Source: Euphorbia lathyris (Eukaryota; Streptophyta; Magnoliopsida; Malpighiales; Euphorbiaceae). Taken from it: DNA of 64,000 nucleotides. The notes beneath the pieces are model-generated. The model searched no databases, was not told the origin of the DNA, and worked only from the letters and a program-made list of their open reading frames with translations. Below are positions 32,619-44,422 of this stretch, piece by piece. Each line of letters begins with the position of its first letter. Position 1 is the stretch's first letter. Where the stretch lies: positions 68,101,001 through 68,165,000 of the forward strand of contig NC_088918.1 in NCBI RefSeq assembly GCF_963576675.1, in the 5' to 3' direction. The position numbers were made by a program, and so were the translations under genes.

Positions 32619-35096
32619 ATTTGACACTTCAACTTGACCACTGGTCTGGGGATGATACGGGGTAGCCACTTTATGAGTGACCCCGTATTTATGCAGGACC
32701 TGTTTAAAAGCTTGGTTACAAAAATGAGACCCGCCATCGCTAATAATGGTGCGAGGGGTGCCAAACCGTGTGAAGATATTCTTTTGCAAGAATCGGATGA
32801 CATCCCGCGCATCATTACTAGGCAGGGCTACAGCCTCCACCCATTTAGAAACGTAGTCCACGGCTACAAGGATGTACTCATTATTGAACGACTTCGGGAA
32901 AGGTCCCATAAAGTCTATCCCCCAAACATCAAAGATTTCACAGACTAAAATTGGTTTCATAGGCATGGCATGTCTCTGTGAAATGTTACCAGTTCGTTGA
33001 CACTTATCACAATTTTTAACAAAATTAAAAGCGTCATGGAAGATTGTGGGCCAATAGAACCCACTCTGGAGTACCTTAGCTGCAGTTCTGTCCGTGCCAT
33101 GGTGGCCACCTACCTCTTTAGAATGACAGAATGCAAGGACGGAAGCTACCTCCTCCTCAGGAATGCACCGACGAATGATGTTATCGCCAAAAACCTTGAA
33201 TAGGTAGGGATCATCCCAGAGGTACTGCTTTGCATCGTGCAGGAACTTCCTCCTCTGCTGGTAAGAGAGGTCTGGAGGGATCAGCTTTCCTACAAGGAAA
33301 TTAGCAAAATCGGCAAACCAAGGGACATGTCTAATTGATAGTAAGTGCTCATCGGGAAATGTCTCCTGGATGTCTGCATCGGTGTCTGTATCCACCTCCT
33401 CTTGTTCCAATCTAGAAAGATGATCAGCAACCACATTTTCAACTCCCTTCTTATCTCGTATCTCCAGATCAAACTCCTGCAGTAATAGAATCCACCTAAG
33501 GAGTCTAGGTTTGGCATCCTGTTTTGAAAACAAATACCTCAATGCAGCATGGTCAGTGTAAACAATAACCTTTGAAAGCACCAAATATGAACGAAACTTG
33601 TCAAGTGCAAAAATCACAGATAATAACTCTTTTTCTGTGGTGGTATAATTTAATTGAGCGTCATTCAGAGTTCTACTAGCATATGAAATTGGTCGGCAAA
33701 TTTTATCCACTTTCTGACCTAAGCATGCACCTACAGCTGTGTCACTGGCATCACACATTAGCTCGAATGGTAAATCCCAGTTGGGACTAACCATTATGGG
33801 AGCTTTAATCAATCTGTCTTTTAAAGTGTTAAAAGATTCAAGACATTCAGGTGTGAAAACAAAATTGGCATCCTTCAGCAACAATTGGGTCATAGGCCTG
33901 GCAATTTTAGAAAAATCCTTAATAAAGCGCCTATAAAAACCAGCGTGGCCTAAAAAACTCCTAACTGCTTTGACATTGGAAGGGGGAGGTAGTTTTTCAA
34001 TGACCTCAACTTTAGCCGGGTCTACCTCAATCCCTTTTCGTGATACCTTATGCCCTAAAACTATACACTCAGTGACCATAAACTGACATTTTTCCCAGTT
34101 TAGGACTAGGTCAGTGTCCTCACATCTTTGCAGCATTAATCCCAAATTATGCAAATAGCTATCAAAAGTGGTACCAAAAACAGAAAAATCATCCATAAAG
34201 ACCTCCATGAATTTTTCTATCATATCAGAAAATATAGCTGTCATACACCTCTGAAACGTAGCAGGTGCATTGCATAACCCGAAGGGCATCCGTCTATATG
34301 CAAATGTCCCAAAAGGGCAAGTGAAAGTGGTCTTTTCCTGATCGTCAGGATCCACTGATATTTGCATGTAGCCCGAATACCCATCCACACAACAGAAGAA
34401 AAACTTACCTGCCATGCGTTCAAGCATTTGATCAATGAACGGAAGAGGGAAATGATCCTTCCTGGTGGCGTCGTTCAATTTCCTGTAGTCCATGCACATT
34501 CACCACCCGGTGGTTTTCCGCACCGGGATTAGTTCATTCTTCTCATTCAATGTCACTGTTGTGCCCCCCTTCTTCGGCACCATATGCACGGGACTCACCC
34601 ATTGGCTGTCAGAGATTGGATAGATCATCCCTGCATCAAGCAACTTAATTACCTCAGCCTTCACTACTTCCTTCATTTTTGGGTTGAGTCTTCTCTGTGG
34701 TTGAGCAGTCGGCTTCACCTTATCCTCCATATAGAGCCGGTGTTCACAGAGAGACGGGTTGATTCCCTTGATGTCAGACATTTGCCATCCAAACGCTCCC
34801 TTGTGCTTCCTCAGCACCTCCACTAAGCGATCTTCCTCAGGACCTGTAAGTTCAGCCGAAATAATCACAGGTAAATGTAAAGGAGGTGCCAAGAACACAT
34901 ATTTTAAATGGGCAGGTAAGGGTTTGAGATCGAGGGTTGGTGGTTCTTCAATCGAGGTCTTAGGCCTTGTCTTGGTTCCTCTGTCCAGGAGTTCGTCGTG
35001 CTGGGCCCAATGACAACCCTCTTTACCTTCTCCCTCGGTCTCCAAATCCAATGGCTCCTCATCTAGTTCAATACTCAGGTTCCGTTCTTCAGTTTC
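32619..35096 (-). pseudogene. Element C pol: RT, RNase H and truncated integrase
   Basis: This is the second half of a single gag-pol frame. Domains on the minus strand: RT from about 34,720 (VSPVHMVPKKGG, then [17 protein letters not shown]), with active-site block FMDDFSVFG at about 34,190, the usual Athila form of YxDD; RNase H with [14 protein letters not shown] (about 33,740), TTEKELLS and [11 protein letters not shown]; integrase with HHGTD...CDKCQ zinc finger (about 33,100-33,000) and catalytic acids in [15 protein letters not shown] and GQVEVSNKE, all present. It ends right after the third acid, where the filler begins, so the integrase C-terminal domain is missing. One in-frame TGA at 34500-34502 separates the RT entry from the rest. 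Confidence 0.92.
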
Positions 35097-37022
35097 CTAG
35101 AAAACATTCTCAACCAAAGAGTCAGTTACGCTCAGAAAATTACAACATTCATCATCAACAGGAAATTTCATAGATTTTAGAATGTTGAATTCAACTTCCT
35201 CATTTTGAAGCCTGAGAATCAGTTTGCCTCCCTCAACATCAATCAGTGTTCGTCTAGTGGCGAGAAAAGGCCTCCCTAACAAGATCGGGACTTGATCATC
35301 TTCTTCAATGTCCATGATCACGAAGTCAGCTGGGAAGATGAACTGATCTACCTTGACCAAAAGGTCTTCCACCACTCCAACCGGACGCCTTATAGACCTG
35401 TCAGCCAACTGAATTGTGACTGACGTAGGCTTTGGGTCTCCCATTCCTAATTTCCTGTAAACAGACAACGGCATAAGATTTATGCTTGCACCAAGATCAC
35501 ATAAAGCACGTTTAAAATGAACCTTGCCTATTGTACAGGGAATGCTAAAACTACCAGGATCTTTAGATTTTTTAGGTAACGGACTTGTTAGCATGGCAGA
35601 ACATTCCTGGCTTAGCATTACAGTCTCATGATCTCCTAATTTTCTCTTTTTAGAGATCAGTTCTTTTAAAAAATTTCCATACATAGGCATATTCTCAAGA
35701 AGTTCAAGAAACGGGAGGTTAATCTTGATTTTCTTAAAGACATTCAACATTTTGGAATAATCCTTGTCTAACTTAGCTCTCCCAGAAGTAGGATAAGGCA
35801 AGGTAACATGTGTTGGTGGTACATCAGTTTCAGTAATCGGAGTTGGATCAGAAACACTTACCTGTGGAGCAGACGGGGTAGAGATATTACCAGGAATCGG
35901 GTCTGAAGCCTTATCTTGCTGAGGCACAAAGGCTGGTGCGCTTACCTGTGTTCCGCTCCTAAGCGTGATTGCTCGTGCTTCCTCTTCTACCAATTTACTG
36001 ACCTGTGTATGAAGCCTTTGGCAGAAAGCTTCATTGTGTGCCAATCTTCCTTCTATGGCACTCAGGCTCTCTTTCAGGACATCTATACTTCTCTCCCATT
36101 CAGTCTCAGAACCTGATCCTCGATGTCTGTCCTGCTGCCAATGCGTGCCATTTGACCCATACTGTTTTAGATAATGGATCTGTTCAAGTACAATCGGGCA
36201 CTCCACGTTCTTATGCCCTCCGCTACACACCTCACAGCTTGCTACTGGTTCCGATGATTTCAGGTGAGTTTCCAGTAGATCTACTTTTTCTGTAAGCGCT
36301 GCTATCTGATGATTTGATTCTGAAAATATTCCAGGGAACTCTTTGGCTGTTGTGCCTCTTCTTGGAGCCGGCTTCTCAACTTGCCAGCATGCGCTCCGTT
36401 CAGCTAATTCTTTCATCAGATTGTATGCTTGAACTGCAGTCTTGTTGAATAGATTTCCTCCCGCTGCTGCATCCAGAAAGGCACGGCTAACAGGAGATAT
36501 TCCTGAGTAGAACATGTCAACAAGCTGGTACCGCTGGTAACCATGGTGGGGGCACTGTCTTAACAACTTATGGAACCTCTCCTAGGCTAGATGCAAGTTC
36601 TCACTATCGGACTGCCTAAACGAGGTGATGTCGCTTCTGAATTGTGCAGTCTTTGACGGAGGGAAGTACTTTGCTAGAAACGCTGATACTGTAGTGTCCC
36701 AGTCAGTGAGAGACCCTGGCTCAATGGATTGTAGCCATTCTGCAGCAGCTTCTTTCAAAGAAAATCTAAACAGCTTCTGGAAGATCTGTTCAGATGCGAC
36801 GTCTTCACACTTGAAAGTGCTGCAGTATTCCATGAATTTGTCAAGATGTGAGTTAGGATCTTCGTAGTAATCCCCACCGAACTGTCCCGAGTTCTGGATC
36901 ATCTGAATCATTGTTGGTCTGATTTCAAATGACATTGCTGTTATTGTCGGATCGAGGATGCCAGAGGTGCTTATAGGCCGCTTTGCCCTCAACAGCTCCA
37001 TGACCGACGGATCTTCGGCCAT
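35097..37022 (-). pseudogene. Element C gag and protease
   Basis: The frame starts at ATG 37022 (MAEDPSVMELLRAKRP). Gag capsid similarity covers residues ~35-180 (FEIRPTMIQMIQ, DPNSHLDKFMEYC, WLQSIEPGSLTDW), followed by LDAAAGGNLFNKT and a short zinc-knuckle-like CEVCSGGHKNVEC near 36,215. The aspartic protease motif CDLGASINLMP is near 35,500. There are in-frame TAG stops at 36582-36584 and at 35097-35099; both lie one transition away from a Trp or Gln codon. The frame is the same as that of pol downstream, so Gag-Pol was a single ~1,480-codon ORF in the surviving part. The 5' leader of ~150 bases between the priming site and ATG is short, as usual. Confidence 0.9.
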
Positions 37023-37170
37023 TGTGTCACCCTTTTTCGTCCTGCAAGAACAATATTAGCTTAAGAATCAAAATGCAATGATGAGTAATTCCCAGAACCT
37101 CGGTTCTTGGAATTCCAAACAATTATATAAACCTATCACCAAAAGTAAACTAGTTATAAACAAAAATAGT

Positions 37171-37187
37171 CCCCGGCAACGGCGCCA
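37171..37187 (-). other. Priming site of element C
   Basis: On the minus strand, TGGCGCCGTTGCCGGGG follows the 5' LTR end ...GAGCATCA after a short spacer AGTTTT. This is the widespread priming site of Athila-type and related plant gypsy elements. Confidence 0.85.
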
Positions 37188-37193
37188 AAAACT

Positions 37194-38797
37194 TGATGCT
37201 CGTAAAATATATAGCAGTTGACAGGACAAGTGTATCTTATCGCAACAAGTAATACAGTGTTAAGCACAGGATCGAACCACAAGGACTATTTATCACAACT
37301 AGTCGGCCCAAAGTGGGAATACAATTGTTCGGAAGGGTAAATATGGAGTAGAGTGATTAAAGAGGCTAATTTCTAAAATGAAAGATAAAAACGTTTGACA
37401 GGGAAGAATTCGAATTAATTGATGAGACAATCTAAGATGGGGATTCCCTTAATTGGATCCCATGTATGATTTACTGGGATTTAGTTTCATATCATAATGA
37501 TAATTGACGGTAACCACCTAATTAACCACGTGGAGATTGTCAGTCTCCTGTAGTCTATTCACATGCATTTGGTTGACGGCTTGATTAGACATATAACCTA
37601 GGGCATGCAAAGCATTAGGGTCTGTGGTGATTAAGGCTAAAGCCGTAGCCCAGCCACTAGCCCGCACTCCTAGTGGTATCTAGCGAGGTCAGATTATGCT
37701 AATTCGGATTAGGTAATTCCTTGGTCAGGTATCTACCTATCTGCAATCCTAAATTTGTCAGACTCAAGGCATTAGGTTCTGCTATGTCAGGCTAGTTGAT
37801 CATCATCGAATCTCATTCTAGCAATCATCCTATCTCTGACAAATCTAGACATTAAGCTCACATAATCTAATCAATTGGAAACAATCCAGTAAACTAAATC
37901 CCTAATCGTACATGGTTACGCATCAATTTATCCCCATCCCAGATTGGATGGGGATTAGTTCATAGTTAAATTAAACAAGCAACTATAACACGCATTATAA
38001 GCCTGAATCATCATTAATTCAAATAAGCAAAAAGCAAGAGACAGAGTAAGGAATTAGGAATATAAAACCCGATTTCGTCTGATTCTGATTACACAATGGA
38101 GAGAACTCCCCTCACGAATCTTCAATAAAACAGCAATTACAATGGTAGAAAACCCTAAAATCTACTAAAAAGAAGAAGGAAGGAGGAGGAAGAGATCAAT
38201 AAAGCAGAAAAAGAAAAAGGTAACCCTCACAAAGGAGGCACATTGTTCTATTTATAGTACTAGGTGTGTCAGGGGTATTTTGGACATTTATTTTGGCCAG
38301 AATTCGTGCCCTGGAGGTGAGAAAACGCTGGGAAATTGCTTCTCAGCGTCTCGTCTCGTCGAGACAAGAGGTGTCTCGACGAGACGAAAGGGTGTCTCGG
38401 CGAAACAATGGGTGTCTCATCGAGACACCACATGATGGTTCCCTTTGGGAACCATCGGGCCGCCTCGTCTCGGCGAGACAGGCTGTGTCTCGGCGAGACG
38501 AGGGCCTATCTCGACGAGACAGACATTGTCTCGGCGAGACAGGTGTTGAGAAGTCCGCAAACCCCTCCTGGACGCATCTGTTTCGGTCCCTGCTTCCAGC
38601 ATTTGTTCTGGTGGTCCTTGAACTGTCCGGAAATGCTCAAAACGTCCTAAAAACACCTGAGAATACAGAAAATGCCATAAATAACGGAAATGATTCCTTT
38701 TAACTAATAGATAGCAAAATGATACTGAAATTGAATGGAAATAAAGCAAAAACGAACTAAAACAATCCTAAAAACCCTATATAAATGGGAGCTATCA
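37194..38797 (-). mobile_element. Element C 5' LTR (1,604 bp)
   Basis: TGATGCTCGTAAAATATAT to GGGAGCTATCA. Minus-strand TATA box at 38247-38256 (plus strand TCTATTTATAG). It shares architecture and long blocks with D's LTRs (CGTGAT...AGCCGTAGCCCA, CCCATCCCA, GAAACCGATT-like ends) but is clearly diverged from them, so C and D are related subfamilies. Confidence 0.92.
38340..38545. repeat. GTCTCG-N-CGAGAC palindrome cluster in C LTR
   Basis: At least seven copies of GTCTCGNCGAGAC or close variants (for example CGTCTCGTCGAGACAAG at 38351 on, TCTCGACGAGACGAAAG, GTCTCGGCGAGACAGG) in about 200 bases, on the upstream side of the minus-strand TATA box at 38247. Confidence 0.9.
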
Positions 38798-38802
38798 ACG
38801 AG

Positions 38803-39800
38803 ATCGAACCACAAAGACTATTCGTTATAACTAGCAAATCTACCTAGAATGATCTAATTGTTTAGAGGGTTGGATAAATGTTGGGTTTTTGAATAACAAA
38901 CTAATTGAATTAAAAGCAATTAAGATAACAAAATAAAGGGAACAATTGACAGTGTAGAAGGTGAATTAATGGATGGCACAATCCAGGTTGAGGATTCCTT
39001 TGATTAAATCCTAGGTATGGGTTTAGGGAGTTCAGATTTGTGTTTTACCAATGATTGAAGGTATTGTCCTAAGTGAAAGACAAATTTGTACGGGATTTGT
39101 CTAACCTATTCACATGCATTCGGGTGACGGCTTGATTAGGCATATACCCTAGGTCATGCAAAGCATTAGGTTTATTGACAACTAAGGCTAAAGCCGTAGC
39201 CCAACCACAAAGCCTCATTCCTAGTGGTCTCTAGCGAAGTCAGATTTACACAAGTTCGGTATAGACGATTCTGTGGTCAGGTTCTCATCTATCTATAATC
39301 CTATTTAATGTCAGGGTCACAGGCATTAAGCACATTATATACATAAACAGGCTAGTTGATCATTATCAATGTTCATTCTAGCATAAATCCTGTTCCTAAC
39401 AATTTCTAGGCATTAAGCATGCATAAACTGATCAATCAAAGGTCCTAGATCCCTAATCATACATATTCATACAATCAATTTCATTCCCATCCCAAATTGG
39501 ATGGAGATCAGTTCATAGACAAACCAATCATAGCAATAGGAAAATAGGAATAATGGAAAAAGCTTCAATTAAATATAATCGCAAAAGATAAAAGGGAAAG
39601 AGATAGAAATCCAAAACCCGTTTTGCCGATTCCAATTACAGAAATAGAAGACGAGGAACTTCTCCCATCAATTGTTCTTGAAAGAAATAAAAACAGGAAA
39701 TAAATCTAACCTAGAAAGCAGGAAAATCTAATCTAAAAAGAAATAAAACTACATTATGGAGGAGAGAAAGCCCTAGCGGCTCTCCGATTTATTCGTTGGC

Positions 39801-39832
<32 letters not shown>

Positions 39833-40386
39833 GCCAAGGATTAGGTTTAGCTCCCTATTTATAGAGTTAGGGAGGAAACCCTAATGCCTCAGGGGTAAAA
39901 ATGTCATTTATAAAGTGTTAAATGGGCTTTTAGGGCCTTGATCCGCGAATTTCAGCAAAGGGGAAAGCGCAGGTGTGCCTTCCCCCGCCTCGTCTCGTCG
40001 AGACAAGGCCTGTCTCGACGAGACGAGGGCCTGTCTCGACGAGATAGGTGATGTCTCGCCGAGACAGGTCCTATTTGAGGAACTGTGGCTCCGGCTTTTA
40101 TCTGTTTAGGTCCCTGGACTTCCGAAAAGTGCTCTAATGGTCCCTGACGAATCCTAAAAGTGCTCTGATGGTCCCTGAATGATCCGGAAATGCTCCAATA
40201 GGCTTGGGTCTGGTTCGGAAATGCACGAAAGGTCCCTGAAAATCCCTGAAAACACCAAAAATACCATAAATAAAGGAAATTACTAATTTTAACTAAAAAG
40301 TAATAAAACGATACTGAAATTAAATAGAAACAAAGGGAAAACAAACTAAATTAATCCTAAAACCCCTATATAAATGGGAGCTATCA
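38803..40386 (-). mobile_element. Element D 3' LTR, remainder
   Basis: Starts ATCGAACCACAAAGACTATT after C's target duplication and runs colinear with 42847-44417 to GGGAGCTATCA. TATA box on the minus strand at 39855-39864. Contains a 29-base C run at 39804-39832 and a GTCTCG-N-CGAGAC cluster at 39988-40070. Confidence 0.92.
39804..39832. repeat. Poly-C tract in D 3' LTR
   Basis: Twenty-nine consecutive C. The 5' LTR has 18 at 43849-43866. Next to the TATA box (39855-39864). Confidence 0.9.
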
Positions 40387-40400
40387 ACCTCCCCACACTT
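40387..40400 (-). other. Polypurine tract of element D
   Basis: Minus strand AAGTGTGGGGAGGT directly before the 3' LTR start TGATAGCTCCC, the standard Athila-type tract. A second copy (plus strand CACCTCCCCACACTT, 40911-40925) lies 520 bases inside, preceded by AGGGAGCTATAAAC, a decayed LTR start. Confidence 0.85.
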
Positions 40401-42587
40401 GAATCTTGCTTGTCCCCAAGCAAGACAGAATTCAAAACAGAGAAAAATCAACAAATAGCTCCCTTACAAAAACAAGAATTTTCTACACTTTATTATTCAC
40501 AACAGTTCAGACTACTCATTTTGCAATTAAAAATATAATGAACCTCAGGCGAGTCTCCAAAACTGATTAATTGGTTTTGTCAATCAACACTTCATGAAAA
40601 CGAAAGAAGAGAACTAAAATTGATAGCTCACAAGTGGTCACTCTAACGCTCAAGTGTTTGGGTGTAAAATTTTTTTGGAAACGCTCTACATTTTATTGCA
40701 CAAAGTGGTCACGTTGGGATTGCATCATCCATCCGGTCAAAATTAATGCATTAAAATTAAACAAAATCATAGGTCTTTAAGGGTTGTAACATTGGCTAAA
40801 GGTTGGGGTATGAAAAAGGGAATTTATAGGCAAAAAGTTAAATGACTCAAATAGTTAAAAAAAAAAAATTTGCAAAAAGGACACATTTTTCACATTAGGG
40901 AGCTATAAACCACCTCCCCACACTTAAAATCTTGCTTGTCCTCAAGCAAGTCAAAATCCAAAAGGGACACGTTATCCGCTATGTATAACAAGGTTTAAGC
41001 TCAAGGTTGTGTTTATAAGGCAATGAAGTATTCGGGAAGCAACTAAAAAAATAAACACGTCTTTTATCCGTTCCTCTATTTTATTGTTTTTTCTTTTTTT
41101 TTTCTTTTCTTTTTTTTTTGATTTGGTTTTTAACCATTTTTTTTCTTTTGAATAGAGGGGATAAAGAGTGAAAATCAAATGGGTAAGGGTTGCTTCTTCT
41201 ATTAAAATTACAACCTTTTAATGATTGCTAGCGAGAATTTGAAGGAGATGCGTGTCTAAGGATTTATCGAAACTAAATTGAGTCAATTAACTTGGGTGAG
41301 AAAGGGTATTTAAGAAGGCTAATGTGTGTAACAGGGTTGATCAAAGAAATGGGTAAAAGGCTCAAAGGGGCTTATCTAGGGGAATTGTTAAGGGATTTTG
41401 GCTAAACAAAGAATAGGCTAAATTCACAAAGGGCTATACCTAGGTTGCCTAATCATTTCAAGTTTAATAGAAACACAAAATTCAACCAGTATTGGATGCA
41501 ATTCCTATGAGCACAAAGACAATAAATGTAATCCCACACTTAAGAGATCAATTGTTCCTAATCATGAGTCTAAAATATTGATCTTTATGGCTCTAACTCA
41601 CAATTGAAGGGTTATTGGTATCAATCCTAGCCTCAACTAACGTTCCGTTCCATGTCAATTTTAGGCAAATAATACTCTTTGGAGACTCAAACGTTGTTCA
41701 AGATTTTTCGCATGCATCAATTTCATTTAGAATGTGCAAATATTTAAGCGCATTGTCAACTGTATTGCGGGATAGCTAAATGTATCAAATTCAACTGCCT
41801 AGAATTCTTTTATTCCTAGAATTAAAAAGCAAACAAAAACAAAAAGCATGAAATCCTAAAATTAAAACAAAAACATGCAATCTAATATAGAAAAACAAAA
41901 AGAAATTAAAAACATTCAAATGGCAGAATCAAAAATCGTCATATCCTAGTATCTCCTCCTCACACTTATAACATGCATTTACTTCCATCATTACATAAAA
42001 GTAAAACATAAAGTGCAGAAAAGAAATAGGATAGAAAAACGCCCTCAGGGGTGGCTTGTCAATCCAACCCCGAATTTCCGATGCTAAATTTTCAATCCAA
42101 GCTGCAGTCCTGAAAATCAATCTGGCGTCGGTGAGTATTCCGATTAGACGGTTCTGCCAATAGAAAAAAAAAAGAAAACAAACATAAGAATAAAGAAAGC
42201 AACAGAAAAGAAAAAAAAAAACGTTTAATTTTTTTTTAATTTTTTTTTGTGTCCATCTCGGCGAGATGAACAGTGTCTTGCCGAGACGGAAATTTTTTTT
42301 TTTTTTCAGGAAAAAAATTTTTCGGGAATTTTTTTTTTTATGTGTCTCGTCGAGACAGCCAGGTGTCTCGACGAGACGACACGAAAAACCCAAAAAAATA
42401 TATATATTTTTTTAAATTTTTATATACAAATCTAAACAATTGTTTCAACCTATTCAATTTACACAGATTATAAACGAAATAGTCCCTGACAACACTTGAT
42501 GGTGTTGTTGTCGGGTATTTCGAAATATAATCTAATTATAAATAAAATAGTTCCAAGCAAATTTAATCTAATTATAAACAAAATAGT
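40401..42587. other. D interior, non-coding
   Basis: No ORF with recognisable domains. Blocks such as ATCTTGCTTGTCCTCAAGCA occur twice (40402 and 40930), each next to a polypurine tract, showing a duplicated 3' end. GTCTCG-N-CGAGAC palindromes recur at 42255-42380. Long A or T runs are common. The region has the look of a decayed Athila 3' region rather than of gag-pol. Confidence 0.6.
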
Positions 42588-42762
42588 CCCCGGCAACGGC
42601 GCCAAAAACTTGATGGTGTTGTTGTCGGGAATTTCAAAAATTAAATCTAGTTATAAACAAAATAATCCCCGGCAACGGCGCCAAAAACTTGATGGTGTTG
42701 TTGTCGGGAATTTCGAAAATTAAATCTAGTTATAAACAAAATAATCCCCGGCAACGGCGCCA
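42588..42762 (-). repeat. Three tandem priming sites in D (79-bp period)
   Basis: The 17-base priming site (plus strand CCCCGGCAACGGCGCCA) occurs at 42588-42604, 42667-42683 and 42746-42762, exactly 79 bases apart. Each is followed by AAAACTTGATG. The first two continue GTGTTGTTGTCGGGAATTTC, the third continues into D's real 5' LTR (TGATGCTCG). A decayed fourth unit, without a priming site, precedes them at 42490-42580. Confidence 0.92.
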
Positions 42763-42768
42763 AAAACT

Positions 42769-44417
42769 TGATGCTCGTAAAGTATATAGCATTTAATAGG
42801 ACAAGTGTATCCTATCGCAACAAATAATATTGTGCTAAGCATGAGATCGAACCACAAAGACTATTCGTTATAACTAGCAAATCTACCTAGAATGATCTAA
42901 TTGTTTAGAAGGTTGGATAAATGTTGGGTTTTTGAATAACAAACTAATTGAATTAAAAGCAATTAAGATAACAAAATAAAGGGAACAATTGACAGGGTAG
43001 AAGGTGAATTAATGGATGGCACAATCCAGGTTGAGGATTCCTTTGATTAAATCCTAGGTATGGGTTTAGGGAGTTCAGATTTGTGTTTTACCAATGATTG
43101 AAGGTAATTGTCCTAAGTGAAAGACAAATTTGTACGGAATTTGTCTAACCTATTCACATGCATTCGGGTGACGGCTTGATTAGGCATATACCCTAGGTAA
43201 TGCAAAGCATTAGGTTTATTGACAACTAAGGCTAAAGCCGTAGCCCAACCACAAAGCCTCATTCCTAGTGGTCTCTAGCGAAGTCAGATTTACGCAAGTT
43301 CGGTATAGACGATTCTGTGGTCAGGTGCTCATCTATCTATAATCCTATTTAATGTCAGGGTCACAGGCATTAAGCACATTATATACATAAACAGGCTAGT
43401 TGATCATTATCAATGTTCATTCTAGCATAAATCTTGTTCCTAACAATTTCTAGGCATTAAGCATGCATAAACTAATCAATCAAAGGTCCTAGATCCCTAA
43501 TCATACATATTCATACAATCAATTTCATTCCCATCCCAAATTGGATGGAGATCAGTTCATAGACAAACCAATCATAGCAATAGGAAAATAGGAATAATGG
43601 AAAAAGCTTCAATTAAATATAATCGCAAAAGATAAAAGGGAAAGAGATAGAAATCCAAAACCCGTTTTGCCGATTCCAATTACAGAAATAGAAGACGATG
43701 AACTTCTCCCATCAATTGTTCTTGAAAGAAATAAAAACAGGAAATAAATCTAACCTAGAAAGCAGGAAAATCTAATCTAAAAAGAAATAAAACTACATTA
43801 TGGAGGAGAGAAAGCCCTAGCGGCTCTCCGATTTATTCGTTGGCTAATCCCCCCCCCCCCCCCCCCAAGGATTAGGTTTAGCTCCCTATTTATAGAGTTA
43901 GGGAGGAAACCCTAATGCCTCAGGGGTAAAAATGGCATTTACAAAGTGTTAAATGGGCTTTTAGGGCCTTGATCCGCGAATTTCAGCAAAGGGAAAGGCG
44001 CAGGTGTGCCTTCCCCCGCCTCGTCTCGTCGAGACAAGGCCTGTCTCGACGAGACGAGGGCCTGGCTTGACGAGACAGGTGATGTCTCGCCGAGACAGGT
44101 CCTATTTGAGGAACTGTGGCTCCGGCTTTTATCTGTTTAGGTCCCTGGGCTTCCGAAAAGTGCTCTAATGGTCCCTGATGAATCCTAAAAGTGCTCTGAT
44201 GGTCCTTGAATGATCCGGAAATGCTCCAATAGGCTTGGGTCTGGTTCGGAAATGCACGAAAGGTCCCTGAAAATCCCTGAAAACACCAAAAATACCATAA
44301 ATAAAGGAAATTACTAATTTTAACTAAAAAGTAATAAAACGATACTGAAATTAAATAGAAACAAAGGGAAACCAAACTAAATTAATCCTAAAAACCCTAT
44401 ATAAATGGGAGCTATCA
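42769..44417 (-). mobile_element. Element D 5' LTR (1,649 bp)
   Basis: Near-identical to the composite 3' LTR, differing by scattered substitutions and the C-run length. Minus-strand TATA box at 43886-43895. GTCTCG-N-CGAGAC cluster at 44021-44100. Confidence 0.92.
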
Positions 44418-44422
44418 GGCTC

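Larger units (their letters stand above)
32539..38797 (-). mobile_element. Element C: Athila-type Ty3/gypsy retrotransposon inserted in D
   Basis: It starts TGATGCTCGTAAAATATATAG (one end of its LTR) and ends GGGAGCTATCA, with a perfect target duplication ACGAG (32534-32538, 38798-38802). The 5' LTR is 37194-38797 (1,604 bp), followed in minus direction by the priming site and a gag-PR-RT-RH-INT frame. The 3' LTR is reduced to about 39 bases (32539-32577), joined through a 41-base filler to the middle of integrase. So it inserted as a complete element and lost the end of integrase, the 3' region and most of the 3' LTR later. Confidence 0.9.
32462..44417 (-). mobile_element. Element D: non-coding Athila-related LTR retrotransposon
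   Basis: The 3' LTR is 32462-32538 plus 38803-40386, split by element C, and the 5' LTR is 42769-44417. LTRs start TGATGCTCGTAAAG and end GGGAGCTATCA. The target duplication GGCTC is perfect at 32457-32461 and 44418-44422. The priming site TGGCGCCGTTGCCGGGG and polypurine tract AAGTGTGGGGAGGT define the minus strand. The 2.4-kb interior has no recognisable ORF. LTR ends, priming site and polypurine tract are those of C, so D looks like a large LARD-like derivative moved by C-type enzymes. Confidence 0.88.

Noticed and set aside
32462..32620. Two very short LTR starts side by side, at first read as TRIM or tandem LTR relics
   Set aside because: They are explained exactly by D's LTR start, C's target duplication and C's LTR stub.
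38797..40386. Possible solo LTR next to C
   Set aside because: It is the rest of D's 3' LTR, since ACGAG duplicates and the missing 77 bases are at 32462-32538.
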